NCBI GenBank assembly: GCA_020056225.1
Contig: JAGVIE010000050.1
Coordinates: 48,366-112,365 of the forward strand
DNA: 64,000 bases
Direction: 5' to 3'
DNA from: Bacteroidota bacterium
Lineage (GTDB): Bacteria > Bacteroidota > Ignavibacteria > UBA10030 > SZUA-254
Position numbers and translations under genes: made by a program
Shown here: positions 18,011-27,669 of the stretch, one piece after another
How positions within the stretch are numbered: position 1 is the stretch's first letter
Layout of the letters: the number at the start of each line of letters is the position of its first letter
The notes under the pieces: generated by a model
Databases searched by the model: none
Seen by the model: the letters and a program-made list of their open reading frames with translations, nothing else
Told to the model about the DNA's origin: nothing

Positions 18011-18086
18011 CATGTATCGAGGAAGATAATCAAGACAGACCATTTCGAATAATTTAATTTAGTATAATAAATAGCGGTGAGGTTTT

Positions 18087-21000
18087 ATGCGGTACATAAA
18101 ATATTTTGTAATACTTACGATTTTTTTTACAACCATTTCTTTGTGTGAAACCCCGATTCGGAAAAAGAATGGAAGTCACGAACCATCCGATGTCATGGTA
18201 AGCTTTGCCAAGCGTATTAAACAGGGATTCAATTTACGTGTGTGGATGAGCAACCAGATGACGCTCGGTATCCAGGCATGGGATGCAGGTAGTTCTGAAG
18301 ATCTACCTGATGGCATCGGGTTAGAATACCCCGCAGGTACTCGGGTAGAACATCTTTATGGTGCCGGACCGAGAATCGGTGCCATTATAGATGGTGTTAT
18401 AAGAGTGACAGAAGGTTATAATGGATATGATGCACGGAAAGAATTTTTACCTGAGTATACTCGTATTTTAAAAGAGCATTTCTGGCGGACAATTGCCGGC
18501 AGTAACGCTTATGACGTTCTGGGATATTCCGGATATTATTATAATCATAGTATCATTGTCAATCGCAAAGACATCGATGATGATAACGATGGGAGAGTCG
18601 ATGAAGATGAATTGGATGGAAACGATAATGACGGTGACTGGAACATAACGTCTGATGATGTTGGCGCTGATGGATTACCCGATTCTATTGAAGTCAGTTG
18701 CGACGGTATTCCTTATGATTCTGTTGCAAATCCGGATCCTGCTGGCGACGACTACAATCCTGGAGTTAAAGATAAATGCCATCCTAATCCTGATGGAACA
18801 TTGCCGTACAAAAATGATGGAGATATATGGACGGAGAAAAATGGAATTTCCGATCACGGTGAACCGAATGTTGATGAAGATTATGGCGCGGTTTCCAATA
18901 ATGATCTTTATTGTTCGGCTACAGATACATTCAGTCGCCCAATAATCGCACAGCATGTTCCAATGGGAGCGAAAGTATTTCAAAAATCATACGCATGGCA
19001 AACCGGTACATCGGCAGACGCCATCGTCTTTCTTGATTATAAGTTTATCAACCTTAACCTCAGTAAAACATGGCAGGATGCTTATATCGGATTCTTTGCC
19101 GATATGGATATCGGACCGATCAATAACTATAATTATATTCAAAATAATTATGCTGCATATGATTCAATCACACGAACCGCCTATATTCACAATCCCGTTG
19201 ACGCCGGCTCAACACCGTTAGGACTCACGTTGCTGGGAACTTCACGACCATTAGATTCTTTGAAGACAATTTTTCAATGGTCTGATTTTTCAACACGTCC
19301 GGATCCCGGCACATATGATTCTGGTATTTATTCATGGATGAGTGGCGATGCATTTCCGGGTCAACTTATTTCACCTAATCAAAGTCCGGATACGTTAAGC
19401 GATACCCGATTCATTATCAGCAATGGTCCATTTCAGGTTAATCCTAACGACACAGTAAAAGTAATATATGCGCTTGTGTCGGGCTACACCGTTGACGATA
19501 TGTTAAATAATGCCCGCCGTGCTCATCGCATTTACACCGCAGGTGGTTTTATTATGCCGGTTGCTTCAATAAAAGATTCCGGAGGTGGACAGCCGGTTAC
19601 CTTAGAATGGGCTCCTATCGATAGGTCTCCATCTGGTTTAGTTACTTCGTATCGAGTTTATTATGGTACATCCTCGGGTACATACACCGATTCGGTTACA
19701 ACTGCCGATTTACATTTCACATTTTTTGGTTTGAGCGGCAGCGCTAACCATTATTTTGCAGTAGCTGCAATTGACGATAAAGGGAATAGAGGAGCATTAT
19801 CTGATGAGTTGACAAATGCCCCGGCTGCACCATATAACTTCAGGGTATACGGACAGCAAACCACTATTAATCTGCAATGGGGTACAAGCCATGATCCTGA
19901 TATTGCCGGCTTCAACATTTACAGAAAGACTTCCACGGAAACAACATTTGTCCGTTTAAACAGCAGTCTGATTGCAGACACCTCCTTCTATGATGCCGAT
20001 GTATGGGGAGATAAAACTTATTCTTACAAAATATCTTCAGTTGATCAGGATGGCCATGAGAGTGGATTCTCTCAGGTGCTAACTCGTCATCTAATTCCAC
20101 CTTTAACACCCACAAACTTTCTTATAGGACCGGGGAAGAATTACATTTACCTCGACTGGTCGCCGAACACTGAGGAAGATTTTGCAGGTTACAATATTTA
20201 TTGTAATAGGAGTGGTGATAGCGTTTATAGAAAACTTAACGATACTCTTTATACCAGAACATCTTTCATCGATAGCGTACAGGGTAATTATTATATTGAA
20301 GCGATAGATATAACAGATGCCGTTAGCACACCAACCAGAATATTGAATGGATTTTTTGCCACGATGGATAAAGGCATACTTGTGTGCGACAATTCTTTCA
20401 GCAGCCATACCCCTGGCTTTTATGATTCAACACGTGTCTTCTATGAAAAACTTCTTCAGGGATACCAATATAAAATTAATCCATATGGTATTCCGGCATA
20501 TAATATTTATGATCCAAGCCAGGTCAATAAGATCGAGTTGTATTCCTCAATCCTCTGGTTTTACGAGAATCAAACTACCCGAAATCTTAATCCTCAGATT
20601 TTTAGTATGCCTCTTGCATTGAAAGCTTACGTCCTTGGTGGCGGCAAGCTTCTTCTCATGGGGAGAAAATTAACAACAGCGTGGTATCCATATTGGTACC
20701 AATTCATTGCAGATATTTTTGGGGTAAATTCTTTATTGGAAATCAACACAGAACCGAATTTTTCCGGTGCAAGTGGTATGCAGGGTTTTCCATCCGTTGG
20801 TGTTGATAACCAAAAACTCGCTTTTGAGAATGAAACATTAGGAATGATCGAGCGATTCCCAAATACTCCGACTAATCAAATTATCTACACATATAATTCA
20901 TCGCCGCTGGATACATCGATGGAAGGAGATGCTATAGGTCTCCGTGCTGTTGATTCAACGATCAAAGCGTATTACATGAGCTTTCCTTTGTATTACCTTG

Positions 21001-21374
21001 ATTCGGCAAATGCAAGATCATTCCTTACATATGTATTAAATGATTTCGGAGAATATCCTCTTGGTGTCCGGACGATAGATGAAGGAATACCAAGAGAGTT
21101 CCGTTTGTACGATGCTTATCCAAATCCGTTCAATCCATCTACTAATATCCGGTTCGACTTACCGGTAGAGAGTGATGTAAAGTTGGTTATATATGATATT
21201 ATGGGTAAGGAAGTAGATCGGCTCATCGAGGAAAGAAAACAAGCCGGGAGGTATGAACTTTCGTGGAATGCAAGCAATGTTGCGAGTGGTGTATACTTCT
21301 ACCGAATATACGCACAAGGCATAATGCAATCGTATAGTACTACTGTGACGAAAAAAACTCTGTTGATGAAGTAA
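18087..21374 (+). CDS. T9SS-sorted secreted protein with fibronectin type III repeats
   Basis: This 1095-residue exported protein begins with a signal peptide (YFVILTIFFTTISLC). Residues from about 162 to 190 are rich in Asp, Asn and Gly (DDDNDGRVDEDELDGNDNDG), like calcium-binding thrombospondin type 3 or EF-type loops. Three FN3-like domains follow at about 490-760, each with the tyrosine-corner style YRVYYG, FNIYRK or YNIYCN strand. A domain of unknown type follows, then a type IX sorting tail (AYPNPFNPSTNIRF...GVYFYRI). It may be a surface or matrix protein. No catalytic site was recognised. The next T9SS gene begins 29 bp downstream, so the two are probably co-transcribed. Confidence 0.85.
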   Translation: MRYIKYFVILTIFFTTISLCETPIRKKNGSHEPSDVMVSFAKRIKQGFNLRVWMSNQMTLGIQAWDAGSSEDLPDGIGLEYPAGTRVEHLYGAGPRIGAIIDGVIRVTEGYNGYDARKEFLPEYTRILKEHFWRTIAGSNAYDVLGYSGYYYNHSIIVNRKDIDDDNDGRVDEDELDGNDNDGDWNITSDDVGADGLPDSIEVSCDGIPYDSVANPDPAGDDYNPGVKDKCHPNPDGTLPYKNDGDIWTEKNGISDHGEPNVDEDYGAVSNNDLYCSATDTFSRPIIAQHVPMGAKVFQKSYAWQTGTSADAIVFLDYKFINLNLSKTWQDAYIGFFADMDIGPINNYNYIQNNYAAYDSITRTAYIHNPVDAGSTPLGLTLLGTSRPLDSLKTIFQWSDFSTRPDPGTYDSGIYSWMSGDAFPGQLISPNQSPDTLSDTRFIISNGPFQVNPNDTVKVIYALVSGYTVDDMLNNARRAHRIYTAGGFIMPVASIKDSGGGQPVTLEWAPIDRSPSGLVTSYRVYYGTSSGTYTDSVTTADLHFTFFGLSGSANHYFAVAAIDDKGNRGALSDELTNAPAAPYNFRVYGQQTTINLQWGTSHDPDIAGFNIYRKTSTETTFVRLNSSLIADTSFYDADVWGDKTYSYKISSVDQDGHESGFSQVLTRHLIPPLTPTNFLIGPGKNYIYLDWSPNTEEDFAGYNIYCNRSGDSVYRKLNDTLYTRTSFIDSVQGNYYIEAIDITDAVSTPTRILNGFFATMDKGILVCDNSFSSHTPGFYDSTRVFYEKLLQGYQYKINPYGIPAYNIYDPSQVNKIELYSSILWFYENQTTRNLNPQIFSMPLALKAYVLGGGKLLLMGRKLTTAWYPYWYQFIADIFGVNSLLEINTEPNFSGASGMQGFPSVGVDNQKLAFENETLGMIERFPNTPTNQIIYTYNSSPLDTSMEGDAIGLRAVDSTIKAYYMSFPLYYLDSANARSFLTYVLNDFGEYPLGVRTIDEGIPREFRLYDAYPNPFNPSTNIRFDLPVESDVKLVIYDIMGKEVDRLIEERKQAGRYELSWNASNVASGVYFYRIYAQGIMQSYSTTVTKKTLLMK

Positions 21375-21403
21375 GATAACATTAAGCGAAGGAGTAAATT
21401 ACC

Positions 21404-24400
21404 ATGAAATTCTACATTGTAATGATAGTCCTCATATCCGTATTCTCGATAAATAGTGCCATCACACAATCGGCATGGTTCCCGATGAACAGCGGAACGA
21501 AAGTAAGATTGAATTCAATATCTTTAGTCCGAACTATGCAGGGGGGAATCTTTTTTGTCGCCGGCGATAGCGGAGTAATACTCTATTCAGAAACTAATGG
21601 CGAATCATGGAATCAAGTTTCAGTACCCCCAGAGTATCGTGAGAAGTCTTTTAATAGTGTGAGCTTCTCTATTATCGATTCAGGAATTGTTGTCGGCGAA
21701 AACGGGTTGATATTGAAATTGAAGAAGGACGTACAGGGTTATACAATCGACAGCATTCCCGTCGCTAATCCCGATCCCGTAAAAAAATCCTTGCGAGATA
21801 TGATTCTATTACCTCATCCTGCCAAACCTGGGTTCGTGGTCGGAGATAGCGGTCTTATCATGCGGACTACAAACAGGGGCGCAACGTGGCTGATGTACAA
21901 TAGCGCACGGATACCAGCAAATCTCAATGCGTTTGCATTCGTTGCTTTAGACAGACTTTATGCTGTGGGCGATTCTGCGACTATTCTGAAAAAAGCAACT
22001 ACCGTATCGGTTTGGAATAAAATCAATCCACCGGATGAATTTCTCGCGAGTAAACCAAATTTTAATTCGATGCATTTCGTAAATGATACAGGTATCATAG
22101 TCGGTGCTAATGGTGCAATTGCTGTTTCGAAAAATGCAGGCTCAATATGGAATTCTCGAATAAGTCACACAACATCGGCTTTGCGAGGAATTTTCTTCGG
22201 ACCGAGAGGTATAAATTTTTACGATTATAAAGTCGGATGGGTTGTCGGTGATAATGGGAGTATCCTCAAGACGACCGATTTAGGTGAAACCTGGGATCAA
22301 AATGAAAGTGGAACATCAATAAGTCTAAGGGATGTTTGTTTCCTCTCTAACGATATTGGCATCATCGTCGGGGATAGTGGAACGATTTTGCGAACAACGA
22401 ATGGCGGTATAGCGGACCCTATTTTTTCTGCAACTCCGAGAATATTGCCGTTCGGGACAATCCAGACAAATACGTCAAAGATTGGAAGTATCTTTGTTAC
22501 AAACAATGGTGTACGATCGCTTGAAATAATTTCGGTTACTTCATCTAACACTGCATTCACCCCGTTGGTGACAAATGCAAGTATTTCCATGTCGGAAATG
22601 CAGGAAATTCCAATTGTCTATACTCCTTCAGGATATTACGCCGAAGCAAGCACTATTACTATTGCTGGTAATTTCAGTGGATCACCATATACATTTTTAG
22701 CAAATGGGAGCGGAATTGATACAGTCAATTCGGGATGGACGTCTCAAAATCCGGTATCATCCGTTGCAACCGCGCGCGATATGGAACATATTAGTTCTTC
22801 TACTATTCTAATTCCCGGAGAAATGGGTTCGATAGTTCAGACGACAAACCGTGGATTGGATTGGACGGTAAACCGATACGCGGGTGGATGTCTATCACAA
22901 CTTAATGCGATTATTTTCCCAAGTTCTCTCTGTGGTTTCGTCGTTGGTGAAAATGGGTCAATCATCAAAACAACTGACGGCGGTATTACCTGGGAAATGC
23001 AAGAGAGCAGAACGACAAGTTCGCTTGTTGATGTATCATTTTCAGATGCGCTAAACGGTTTTGTGGTTGGGCGCGATCCATTGTTAGCTGGATATAGCAC
23101 TATACATCGAACGACTGATGGAGGTGTAACCTGGTCTACGAAATATTCCAATCGGGATGTTACATTAAATGCTATCTCTGCAATAAACTATAATACTGCT
23201 ATTGCAGTTGGGAGTACAATTCTAAGAACCACCGATGGAGGAATTACATGGAATAAATTGTTCGGAAATTATTCATATCAAGATCTCACCTTTATAGATC
23301 AGTATGTCGGAATAGCTGTCGCTTCAGATAGAGTATCTCGAACAACTGACAAGGGTTTAACATGGAGTACTCAAGGTTTAAGCGGTAATTTGCTGAAAAT
23401 AAAATTTATTAATGAATCCACTGGATTTATTTACGGAATTTCTGAACAATTCGATCCATGGATGAGGATACCGCTATTAGAATATATATCTCCAAAGTTA
23501 GGAAATATCTATCAAACCAACGATGGCGGTATTTCATGGGGATTGGTTGTCTCAAATTCTTTAGACCAAGTACAGGCAGTTTCTTTAGTTGATAATAGTA
23601 TTGGAATGGCTGTCGTGTTTGATTCGTTACGAGGCGCTTATAAGTTAATGGGTTGTGTGAACGGAATTCCCACAGCCAAAATACCGATCGAGGTACCTCT
23701 ACAACCGCTTCTAAGTATTTCATTCAGTAATCTTAATCATGGCGTTTCGGTAGGTTATGGTGGCACACTTGTACGAACCACGAATAGCGGTGAAAAATGG
23801 AATCAGTTGCTTCTAGGGACATTATTGGAATATATGAGAATACCGATAGGAGCGGCTCAGTGTATCAACGATACAATTATCACTGCAGTTGGTTACGATG
23901 GCTCGATATTACGAACATCAAATGGTGGTATGAATTGGGTGAATCAAAAAAGTGGAACCAGTTTATCGCTTACTGGCATTTACTTCCTTGATGAATTGAA
24001 TGGATACTGTGTCGGTTCTGGAGGAACCATTCTTCATACTACTAATGGAGGAGAGACATGGTTGAGGGAGGCAAGCCCAACACAGTCAACGCTCACCTCG
24101 ATCCTTTTTACAAATCCAATGAATGGGATAGTTGTCGGATATAATGGAACAATTATGCAAACTACTAATGGCGGTATAGACTGGACTCCTCGTCAGAGTG
24201 GAACAGATGCATATCTTACTAGTCTTTCCTTCAAAGGGCAAAATGGAATTGCAGTCGGATCATCGGGAACCATTCTTCGTTCCACCAACAGTGGTTATTC
24301 ATGGGCTTCGCAATTTAGCGCTACATTAGATTGGCTGAATGGTGTTTCATTTACAAGCGATCAGGTTGTGACCGCAGTCGGTGATTACGGTACCATACTT

Positions 24401-24844
24401 CAAAGTACTGATAGTGGCGTATCATGGAGCCGTCAATTTAGTGGAACAACAACTGCACTAGTCGGTATTTGTATGTTGAACGACAATGTTGGAACAATTG
24501 TTGGAGATAACGGAACGATTTTACAGACTACAACAGGCGGACAGCGGATAAAGTCTTCTGTGTCCGTTTCAGATTTTCCGAAAGAATTCAAGCTTGAACA
24601 GAACTATCCCAATCCATTCAATCCCGCAACTAAGATTCAATATGATATCCCAAAGATAACAGATGTATCATTAATCGTTTATGATGTGATCGGAAGAGAA
24701 GTCGCTCGTTTAGTTGATGAAATGAAACCACCGGGTCACTATGAGATAGTGTGGGATGGAAGTAGGTTGGCAAGCGGAGTATATTTTTACCGGCTGCAAA
24801 CGAATAATTTCATCGCCGTAAAGAAGATGCTGCTTGTAAGATAA
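21404..24844 (+). CDS. T9SS-sorted protein of about 20 YCF48-like repeats around an Ig-like domain
   Basis: This 1146-residue exported protein has a signal peptide ending near ITQS. It is built of repeats of about 45 residues with the pattern G-x-x-G-T-I-L-x-T-T-N-G-G-x-T-W, as in the YCF48/HCF136 photosystem II assembly factor family and sortilin-like propellers. Seven repeats come first. An Ig-like domain of the ASH/Hydin type (about 345-440, FSATPRILPFGTI...) interrupts, and about thirteen more repeats follow. A T9SS tail ends the protein (NYPNPFNPATKI...KKMLLVR). A photosynthetic role is not implied; such repeats are common in secreted propellers of this phylum. A ribosome-binding site (AAGGAG) precedes the ATG, and a terminator follows. 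Confidence 0.88.
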   Translation: MKFYIVMIVLISVFSINSAITQSAWFPMNSGTKVRLNSISLVRTMQGGIFFVAGDSGVILYSETNGESWNQVSVPPEYREKSFNSVSFSIIDSGIVVGENGLILKLKKDVQGYTIDSIPVANPDPVKKSLRDMILLPHPAKPGFVVGDSGLIMRTTNRGATWLMYNSARIPANLNAFAFVALDRLYAVGDSATILKKATTVSVWNKINPPDEFLASKPNFNSMHFVNDTGIIVGANGAIAVSKNAGSIWNSRISHTTSALRGIFFGPRGINFYDYKVGWVVGDNGSILKTTDLGETWDQNESGTSISLRDVCFLSNDIGIIVGDSGTILRTTNGGIADPIFSATPRILPFGTIQTNTSKIGSIFVTNNGVRSLEIISVTSSNTAFTPLVTNASISMSEMQEIPIVYTPSGYYAEASTITIAGNFSGSPYTFLANGSGIDTVNSGWTSQNPVSSVATARDMEHISSSTILIPGEMGSIVQTTNRGLDWTVNRYAGGCLSQLNAIIFPSSLCGFVVGENGSIIKTTDGGITWEMQESRTTSSLVDVSFSDALNGFVVGRDPLLAGYSTIHRTTDGGVTWSTKYSNRDVTLNAISAINYNTAIAVGSTILRTTDGGITWNKLFGNYSYQDLTFIDQYVGIAVASDRVSRTTDKGLTWSTQGLSGNLLKIKFINESTGFIYGISEQFDPWMRIPLLEYISPKLGNIYQTNDGGISWGLVVSNSLDQVQAVSLVDNSIGMAVVFDSLRGAYKLMGCVNGIPTAKIPIEVPLQPLLSISFSNLNHGVSVGYGGTLVRTTNSGEKWNQLLLGTLLEYMRIPIGAAQCINDTIITAVGYDGSILRTSNGGMNWVNQKSGTSLSLTGIYFLDELNGYCVGSGGTILHTTNGGETWLREASPTQSTLTSILFTNPMNGIVVGYNGTIMQTTNGGIDWTPRQSGTDAYLTSLSFKGQNGIAVGSSGTILRSTNSGYSWASQFSATLDWLNGVSFTSDQVVTAVGDYGTILQSTDSGVSWSRQFSGTTTALVGICMLNDNVGTIVGDNGTILQTTTGGQRIKSSVSVSDFPKEFKLEQNYPNPFNPATKIQYDIPKITDVSLIVYDVIGREVARLVDEMKPPGHYEIVWDGSRLASGVYFYRLQTNNFIAVKKMLLVR

Positions 24845-24906
24845 TTATGAGTTGTGAGTGATGAGTTTTACGAATTGAGTGAAAATAACAGGTGGTGTAG
24901 TGATTG

Positions 24907-24943
24907 CCTCCGGGATCAGTTCAGTTGATCTCGGAGGTTTTTT
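24907..24943 (+). terminator. Rho-independent terminator after the YCF48-repeat gene
   Basis: A 12-bp stem, CCTCCGGGATCA (24907-24918) with TGATCTCGGAGG (24926-24937), has one G-T mismatch (wobble in RNA) and a 7-nt loop, and is followed by six T. Confidence 0.9.
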
Positions 24944-24961
24944 ATTCATAGCCTGATAAAT

Positions 24962-24990
24962 TTGCAAACCTTCAGAAATAAAGTTAAATT
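24962..24990 (+). promoter_or_regulatory. Candidate sigma70-type promoter for the metalloprotein gene
   Basis: TTGCAA (24962-24967), 17-bp spacer, TAAATT (24985-24990), just after the terminator and 37 bp before the start codon. Confidence 0.5.
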
Positions 24991-25026
24991 TCTCCATCCA
25001 ATTTATTTATTCATTAAGGAGAACAT

Positions 25027-27111
25027 ATGCACGGTCGGATTATTGCTGTTTTGGCAATCGTATTATTATTATTTATTGCAGGGACGAACATTATGAACGC
25101 ACAGGCATTAGCTCCCACGTGGATGAAAGCTTCGGTCACGAAGCTTGAAAATGAGCTTGTAAAAAAAATCGGTGAAGATCAACGGATTCGCTTCGAGCGC
25201 GGTTTGAAGCAGGTCGCCGACTTCTGGAGGGCTGAAGATGGTGACGCTAATGTGTTTGAGGATTTCGTGCAAACTAACTTTGCAGGCGATCAGAATACGA
25301 TTGATGAAATGTTCGACCGCTTCGAGTATCTGCTTGAAAAAATGTACGGACATATGCAGGAAGTCGGGCGCGAGTTTCGTACGCAAGTCGATCTCGATCT
25401 TGGTCAGATACAACCGTTCGATGAGACATTTGCCGGGTACGATCCTTCGGCGCACGTTATTGACGATTTCTTCCAGAACAAGATTGCATTTATTGTTCTC
25501 CTCAACTTCCCTCTTACCACTCTCGATCAACGATTAACAGAAGGCGAAAAATGGACACGCCGCCAATGGGCGGAAGCGCGCCTCGCACAAATATTTTCCA
25601 AGCGTATTCCCGCTGAGGTGAACCTTGCCGTGGCTCAGGTAACATCTGATGCCGATAGATATATTTCAGATTATAATATCTGGATGCATCATGTCATCGA
25701 TTCTGATGGGAACCGTCTCTTCCCCCCAAAACTTCGGCTGCTTTCACATTGGAATTTACGTGATGAGCTAAAAGCGAACTACGGTAATCCGAATAATGGA
25801 CTTATCAAACAGAAAATGATTCAGCAGGTAATGGACAGAATCATTACGCAAACCATACCCGCGGTTGTCATCAACAATCCGCAGGTCGATTGGAATCCGT
25901 TCTCCAATGAAGTAAATCCTGCTGCCGTACAAGATGCCGATGTCTCTCTGCCCACCGGCGCTGTTGTTACCAATACTCCTGAACCTAATACCAGATATGC
26001 AACGTTGTTGAAGACATTTAATGCATCACAAAAAGTTGATACTTACTCGCCTACCGCGCCTACATTGATCGCAAGGCGGTTCGAGGAAAGCCGGGAAATT
26101 CCGGAAGTGAGAGTCAGGGCAATGTTTGAACAAGTGTTATCATCTCCTTTGGTTGGCAGGATTGCAAATATTATCGAGAAACGGCTTGGTCGCAATCTGG
26201 AGCCGTTCGACGTTTGGTATAATGGTTTCAGTCCGCGCGGTGCTTACACAGAAGCCCAGCTCGATGAGATAGTCTCGAAAAAATATCCGACGGCAGAAGC
26301 GTTCAAAAACAATATCCCGGATATGTTGCAGAAACTTGGATTCACGAAAGAACGCTCGGAATACCTTGCTTCGAGGATCGAAGTTGATCCTGCACGAGGA
26401 TCGGGACATGCAATGGGAGCCTCTATGCGCGGGGAGAAAGCTCATTTACGTACACGTGTGGGCAAAAGCGGAATGAATTATAAAGGATACAATATTGCAG
26501 TCCATGAAATGGGACACAATGTTGAACAGGTCTTTTCGCTTGATAATGTTGATCATTGGTTTCTCCAGGGTGTCCCCAACACCGCGTTCACGGAAGCACT
26601 TGCGTATACATTTCAAGATAACGATCTTCAACTATTAGGATTAGCCGGGCCAACTGCCGAGAACGCTGCCCTGAAAATTTTGGGTGATTTCTGGGCAACA
26701 TACGAAATAGCAGGAGTCTCCTTGATCGATATGACGGTATGGCATTGGATGTATGATCATCCGGACGCAACCCCGGAAAGATTACGTGATGCGTTCATTC
26801 AAATCTCGAAAGATATCTGGAATAAATATTATGCGCCGGTTTATAAGAAAAATGATGTCGCACTCCTTGGAATCTATTCGCACATAATCGATTCATACAT
26901 GTATATTCCCGATTATGCAATCGGGCACTTGATTGCTTTTCAGATCGAGGAGCAAATGAAGAAAGCGGGAAATATAGGCTCTGAGTTCGAGCGAATGGCA
27001 ATAGTCGGAAGAATAGCCCCTGATGTTTGGATGAAAAATGCTACCGGATTATTTGTCGGACCGGAAGCTCTCCTTTCGGCGGCTGAGAGAGCGGTTACTG
27101 ATTACAAATAA
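25027..27111 (+). CDS. Exported HExxH metalloprotein of unrecognised family (gluzincin-like)
   Basis: I do not recognise the family. The 694-residue product has a signal peptide (IIAVLAIVLLLFIAGTN, cleavage probably near NAQA). A largely helical N-terminal half precedes a zinc-peptidase signature HEMGH at 493-497, followed 25 residues later by Glu523 in AFTEALAY. HExxH plus a downstream Glu is the gluzincin arrangement, and the helical architecture recalls M3/M32-type peptidases, but that is inference. There is no T9SS tail, so it is likely periplasmic. It has its own promoter and AAGGAG ribosome-binding site. Peptidase activity is predicted only from the motif. Confidence 0.75.
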   Translation: MHGRIIAVLAIVLLLFIAGTNIMNAQALAPTWMKASVTKLENELVKKIGEDQRIRFERGLKQVADFWRAEDGDANVFEDFVQTNFAGDQNTIDEMFDRFEYLLEKMYGHMQEVGREFRTQVDLDLGQIQPFDETFAGYDPSAHVIDDFFQNKIAFIVLLNFPLTTLDQRLTEGEKWTRRQWAEARLAQIFSKRIPAEVNLAVAQVTSDADRYISDYNIWMHHVIDSDGNRLFPPKLRLLSHWNLRDELKANYGNPNNGLIKQKMIQQVMDRIITQTIPAVVINNPQVDWNPFSNEVNPAAVQDADVSLPTGAVVTNTPEPNTRYATLLKTFNASQKVDTYSPTAPTLIARRFEESREIPEVRVRAMFEQVLSSPLVGRIANIIEKRLGRNLEPFDVWYNGFSPRGAYTEAQLDEIVSKKYPTAEAFKNNIPDMLQKLGFTKERSEYLASRIEVDPARGSGHAMGASMRGEKAHLRTRVGKSGMNYKGYNIAVHEMGHNVEQVFSLDNVDHWFLQGVPNTAFTEALAYTFQDNDLQLLGLAGPTAENAALKILGDFWATYEIAGVSLIDMTVWHWMYDHPDATPERLRDAFIQISKDIWNKYYAPVYKKNDVALLGIYSHIIDSYMYIPDYAIGHLIAFQIEEQMKKAGNIGSEFERMAIVGRIAPDVWMKNATGLFVGPEALLSAAERAVTDYK

Positions 27112-27115
27112 AAAC

Positions 27116-27200
27116 AACCGGCAACTATCGATTATTAATTTGATGAATATTTATTCCGGGAGTTCAAGCCGATAGAAACTTCCAGAATAAATATCCGGTT
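27116..27200. repeat. Long imperfect hairpin after the metalloprotein gene
   Basis: ATATTTATTC (27147-27156) pairs with GAATAAATAT (27185-27194). Past one mismatch the stem continues for seven more pairs (27158-27164 with 27177-27183), including one G-U. Outer arms AACCGG (27116-27121) and CCGGTT (27195-27200) also match. No T-run follows, so it is not a standard terminator; it may be a processed 3' end or a structured RNA. Confidence 0.5.
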
Positions 27201-27220
27201 CTTGAGTGTGGGCATTATAT

Positions 27221-27249
27221 TTGACTTTTTGAAAAATTACAGCTATTAT
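27221..27249 (+). promoter_or_regulatory. Strong sigma70-type promoter for the response regulator
   Basis: TTGACT (27221-27226), 17-bp spacer, TATTAT (27244-27249), 24 bp before the start codon. The context ATATTTGACTTT is nearly the same as in the promoter at 47225. Confidence 0.7.
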
Positions 27250-27273
27250 TCTATCCAATAAACAGAGTGAAGA

Positions 27274-27648
27274 ATGGAAAAAATACAATTACTCTATATC
27301 GATGATGAACCGGATTCGTTAACCACGGTCAAGATGGGACTTGAGGACCGGGGATATGAAGTTTTAACTGCAGATAACGGCGCTGGTGCGCTGGAATTAT
27401 TAAAGACGCATACACCGGATGTAATAATCACCGATCTTCGCATGTCGCCGATGAATGGTTTCGAGTTATTTCAAGAAGTAAAAAAAATCCCACGATTTGC
27501 CGAAACTCCGTTCTTTTTTCTTACAGCCGTAGATGATTATTTAGCTCAAAAATACGGTCAAACGCTCGGTGTTGATGCGTACTTGACCAAGCCGATTGAA
27601 CTTGAATATTTTGATTCTTTCATCAAAACAAGATTATCAAAAACATAA
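27274..27648 (+). CDS. Single-domain response regulator (CheY-like)
   Basis: This 124-residue protein is a receiver domain only. The acidic pair DDEPD near the N-terminus, the acceptor Asp54 in IITDLRM, the conserved Thr in FFLTAVDD and the Lys-Pro of YLTKPIEL are all present, so it should be phosphorylated normally. With no output domain it probably acts by protein contact or as a phosphorelay intermediate. It has its own strong promoter. The downstream membrane gene starts 21 bp later, so co-expression is likely. No cognate kinase is adjacent. Confidence 0.9.
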   Translation: MEKIQLLYIDDEPDSLTTVKMGLEDRGYEVLTADNGAGALELLKTHTPDVIITDLRMSPMNGFELFQEVKKIPRFAETPFFFLTAVDDYLAQKYGQTLGVDAYLTKPIELEYFDSFIKTRLSKT

Positions 27649-27669
27649 CGAATCCCGATTACGGCTCAT

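Noticed and set aside
21404..24844. Photosystem II assembly factor
   Set aside because: The YCF48-like repeats recall that family, but the signal peptide, T9SS tail, Ig-like insert and repeat number indicate a secreted propeller protein.
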